Positions 62,660 through 64,000 of a stretch of DNA of 64,000 bases are shown in pieces. The position numbers and the translations under genes are program-made. Numbering within the stretch: position 1 is the first letter of the stretch; each line of letters starts with the position of its first letter. Origin of the DNA: Bacteroidota bacterium (GTDB lineage Bacteria; Bacteroidota; Bacteroidia; Bacteroidales; Prolixibacteraceae); NCBI GenBank assembly GCA_024278975.1, contig JAJRSD010000074.1:1-64000 (forward strand), given 5' to 3'. The notes beneath the pieces are model-generated. The model made no database searches and was not told the DNA's origin. It saw nothing but the letters and a program-made list of their open reading frames with translations.

Positions 62660-63520
62660 ATGAGACAGCTAAAGATCACAAAGTCAATCACTAACCGTGA
62701 GAGTGCCTCTTTAGACAAGTATTTACAGGAAATTGGCAAGGAAGATCTAATTACTGTTGAGGAAGAAGTTGAATTAGCGCAGCGAATTAAGAAAGGAGAC
62801 CAGGTTGCTTTGGAGAAATTAACCAGAGCAAATTTGCGTTTTGTTGTATCGGTGGCAAAGCAGTACCAAAATCAGGGACTGAGTTTACCCGATTTAATAA
62901 ACGAAGGAAACCTTGGCTTAATAAAAGCTGCTGAAAAATTTGACGAAACCCGCGGTTTTAAGTTCATTTCATATGCCGTTTGGTGGATTCGCCAATCTAT
63001 TCTTCAAGCACTTGCAGAGCAATCGCGTATCGTTCGTTTGCCACTGAACCAGGTAGGTTCGTTGAACAAAATTAACAAAGCGTTCTCGAAATTTGAGCAA
63101 GAACACGAACGCAAGCCATCGCCAGAAGAATTAGCAGAATCACTCGAACTTCCTGCAGATAAAGTCGCAGACACATTAAGAGTTTCCGGAAGACACGTAT
63201 CAGTTGACGCCCCATTTGTGGATGGCGAAGACAACAGTCTTTTGGATGTGTTGGTTAACAACGACTCGCCAAATGCCGACCGCGCCCTTATCATGGAATC
63301 ACTTGCCAAAGAGATCTTTCGGGCTTTAGCTACATTGACAGAGAGAGAGAGTGACATTATCAGATTATTTTTCGGCATTGGATGCCAGGAGATGACTCTG
63401 GAAGAGATCGGTGAACGATTTGGGTTAACCCGCGAACGAGTACGCCAAATTAAAGAGAAGGCGATTCGACGCTTACGACACACATCGCGAAGCAAATTAC
63501 TAAAAACGTATCTAGGTTAG
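62660..63520 (+). CDS. rpoD: RNA polymerase primary sigma factor (RpoD/SigA)
   Basis: This 286-residue protein has the short form seen in Bacteroidota (sigma-ABfr type). Region 1.2 [31 protein letters not shown] is followed by regions 2.1-2.4 [39 protein letters not shown] and [19 protein letters not shown]. Region 3 is [14 protein letters not shown]. Region 4.2 is [29 protein letters not shown]. Region 1.1 is absent, as is usual for the phylum. It directs housekeeping transcription from TTTG/TAnnTTTG promoters such as those found in this window. Confidence 0.97.
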   Translation: MRQLKITKSITNRESASLDKYLQEIGKEDLITVEEEVELAQRIKKGDQVALEKLTRANLRFVVSVAKQYQNQGLSLPDLINEGNLGLIKAAEKFDETRGFKFISYAVWWIRQSILQALAEQSRIVRLPLNQVGSLNKINKAFSKFEQEHERKPSPEELAESLELPADKVADTLRVSGRHVSVDAPFVDGEDNSLLDVLVNNDSPNADRALIMESLAKEIFRALATLTERESDIIRLFFGIGCQEMTLEEIGERFGLTRERVRQIKEKAIRRLRHTSRSKLLKTYLG

Positions 63521-63530
63521 ATAAATTTAT

Positions 63531-63559
63531 AAAGGTTGCCATTTGGCAACCTTTTTTTT
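63531..63559 (+). terminator. Terminator of rpoD
   Basis: AAAGGTTGCCA pairs with TGGCAACCTTT around a short loop, followed by a T run, 11 bases after the stop codon. Confidence 0.88.
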
Positions 63560-63606
63560 ATGATATAAGTTTGATAATGCAAACCCGAACAGTCTGATAT
63601 AGTTCG

Positions 63607-63773
63607 TGCAAGAAAACTCACTATTATCAAGTCTTTGATAAGAAAACGTCAAAGACAGAGCTTGCCCCGTATTCTTATCGGGGGCTTTCGAAGATTTTGA
63701 AACCAAGGAGTTTGCTATTTGTAATTGACTGTTTCAAAATCGAGAGTAACGAAGTATTTGGCGTTTTCTTGCA
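63607..63773. ncRNA. Four-helix junction-like element, candidate structured RNA
   Basis: An outer 11-base perfect inverted repeat (TGCAAGAAAAC 63607-63617 with GTTTTCTTGCA 63763-63773) encloses three perfect hairpins in order: GTCTTTGA/TCAAAGAC (63631-63656), CCCCG/CGGGG (63665-63683) and GATTTTGAAAC/GTTTCAAAATC (63693-63741). There is no coding frame. It could be a structured RNA, or a non-autonomous palindromic element inserted between rpoD and the next gene. Direction is unknown. Confidence 0.5.
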
Positions 63774-63777
63774 AATA

Positions 63778-64000
63778 TTATATAAATGCTCTTTCCCACG
63801 GAATAGCAGACAGAATTAAAACAAATCCAATTATATAAAAAATAAATGCAGCCCGGTGTTTTTTCCATGATGCCGAGTATTTTTTCGATTTTGCCCTGCC
63901 TATATGAATAATAATTAAAGCAATTGCCATCATTAAAATATGTTCGACCGCATAAAATCGTAAATCTGCATTCTTCATGGCAGCACCAAAATCGTTGAAT
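63778..64000 (-). CDS. Cytochrome-b-like small membrane protein (partial at window edge)
   Basis: The visible C-terminal part reads FNDFGAAMKNADLRFYAVEH, then two membrane segments (ILMMAIALIIIHIGRAKSKK; AAFIFYIIGFVLILSAIPWER). The frame is open to the window edge, so ATG 63976-63978 is probably internal. Phrases FNDFGAAMK-A-LRF-AVEH and HIGRAKSKK match the C-terminus of a Bacteroidota family annotated as cytochrome B, about 140 residues long. The upstream part with further membrane segments lies outside the window. Function is not established. Confidence 0.7.
   Translation of the reverse strand, partial: FNDFGAAMKNADLRFYAVEHILMMAIALIIIHIGRAKSKKYSASWKKHRAAFIFYIIGFVLILSAIPWERAFI

Overview
This 64 kb window comes from a Bacteroidota genome, most likely a Marinilabiliales/Prolixibacteraceae-type marine or sediment heterotroph (the order-level placement is inference from protein style, not a tree). 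Evidence: AT-rich DNA, promoters of the form TTTG-N19-TAnnTTTG, a Bacteroidota-type primary sigma factor, a type IX secretion (T9SS) C-terminal domain, SusC-like and OMP_b-brl_3 outer-membrane receptors, and many Bacteroidota-restricted DUF families.

Layout. 1-4.5 kb is an accessory region. It holds two small secreted cysteine-rich peptides, a 6-bladed beta-propeller lipoprotein, a membrane-anchored CxxC (thioredoxin-like) protein, a duplicated upstream module containing a long hairpin and purine-only microsatellites, and a transposase-less IS21-like end. 4.5-7 kb has a four-helix-bundle gene cut by an in-frame TGA, an orphan RND adaptor and a truncated beta-propeller. 7-12 kb is a five-gene operon of secreted or lipid-anchored proteins headed by an OmpA-like protein. 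12.4-17.9 kb is a xylose operon (GntR-type regulator, xylB, xylA, MFS symporter). 18-21 kb has a tiny winged-helix gene, superoxide dismutase and a MATE pump. 21.2-22.5 kb is a tRNA-Ser/tRNA-Pro operon followed by a decayed mobile island (integrase and ISAs1-type transposase remnants). 22.5-27.4 kb is a leftward run of cysH, an rRNA methyltransferase, an exonuclease, two DUF genes and a porin-like protein. 27.8-36.3 kb contains an LtaS-like phosphotransferase, a lipid kinase, a MurQ fragment, an outer-membrane receptor, a phosphoesterase, two membrane proteins and msrA. 36.4-44.6 kb is a heavy-metal efflux operon with a fused CusA-TolC protein. 44.6-50.5 kb has a DUF1080 protein and dTDP-rhamnose/UDP-xylose type sugar-nucleotide genes with a phospho-sugar mutase. 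50.6-53.2 kb has rpsA and a STAS protein. 53.3-60.8 kb is a leftward series of carbohydrate-related secreted or Tat-exported proteins. 61-63.6 kb has a DegP protease and the primary sigma factor. The right edge cuts a cytochrome-b-like membrane gene.

The best candidate for an undescribed system is the 1-4.3 kb locus: peptide, intrinsic terminator, propeller lipoprotein, translationally coupled CxxC protein, plus a duplicated non-coding module whose hairpin is conserved with a pairing-compatible change. Two other non-coding elements deserve attention: a four-helix junction-like element at 63607-63773 and a nested hairpin at 19155-19225. Two essential genes (rpsA and the phospho-sugar mutase) each lack one base in a homopolymer. 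This is either assembly error or, for rpsA, a possible frameshift site.
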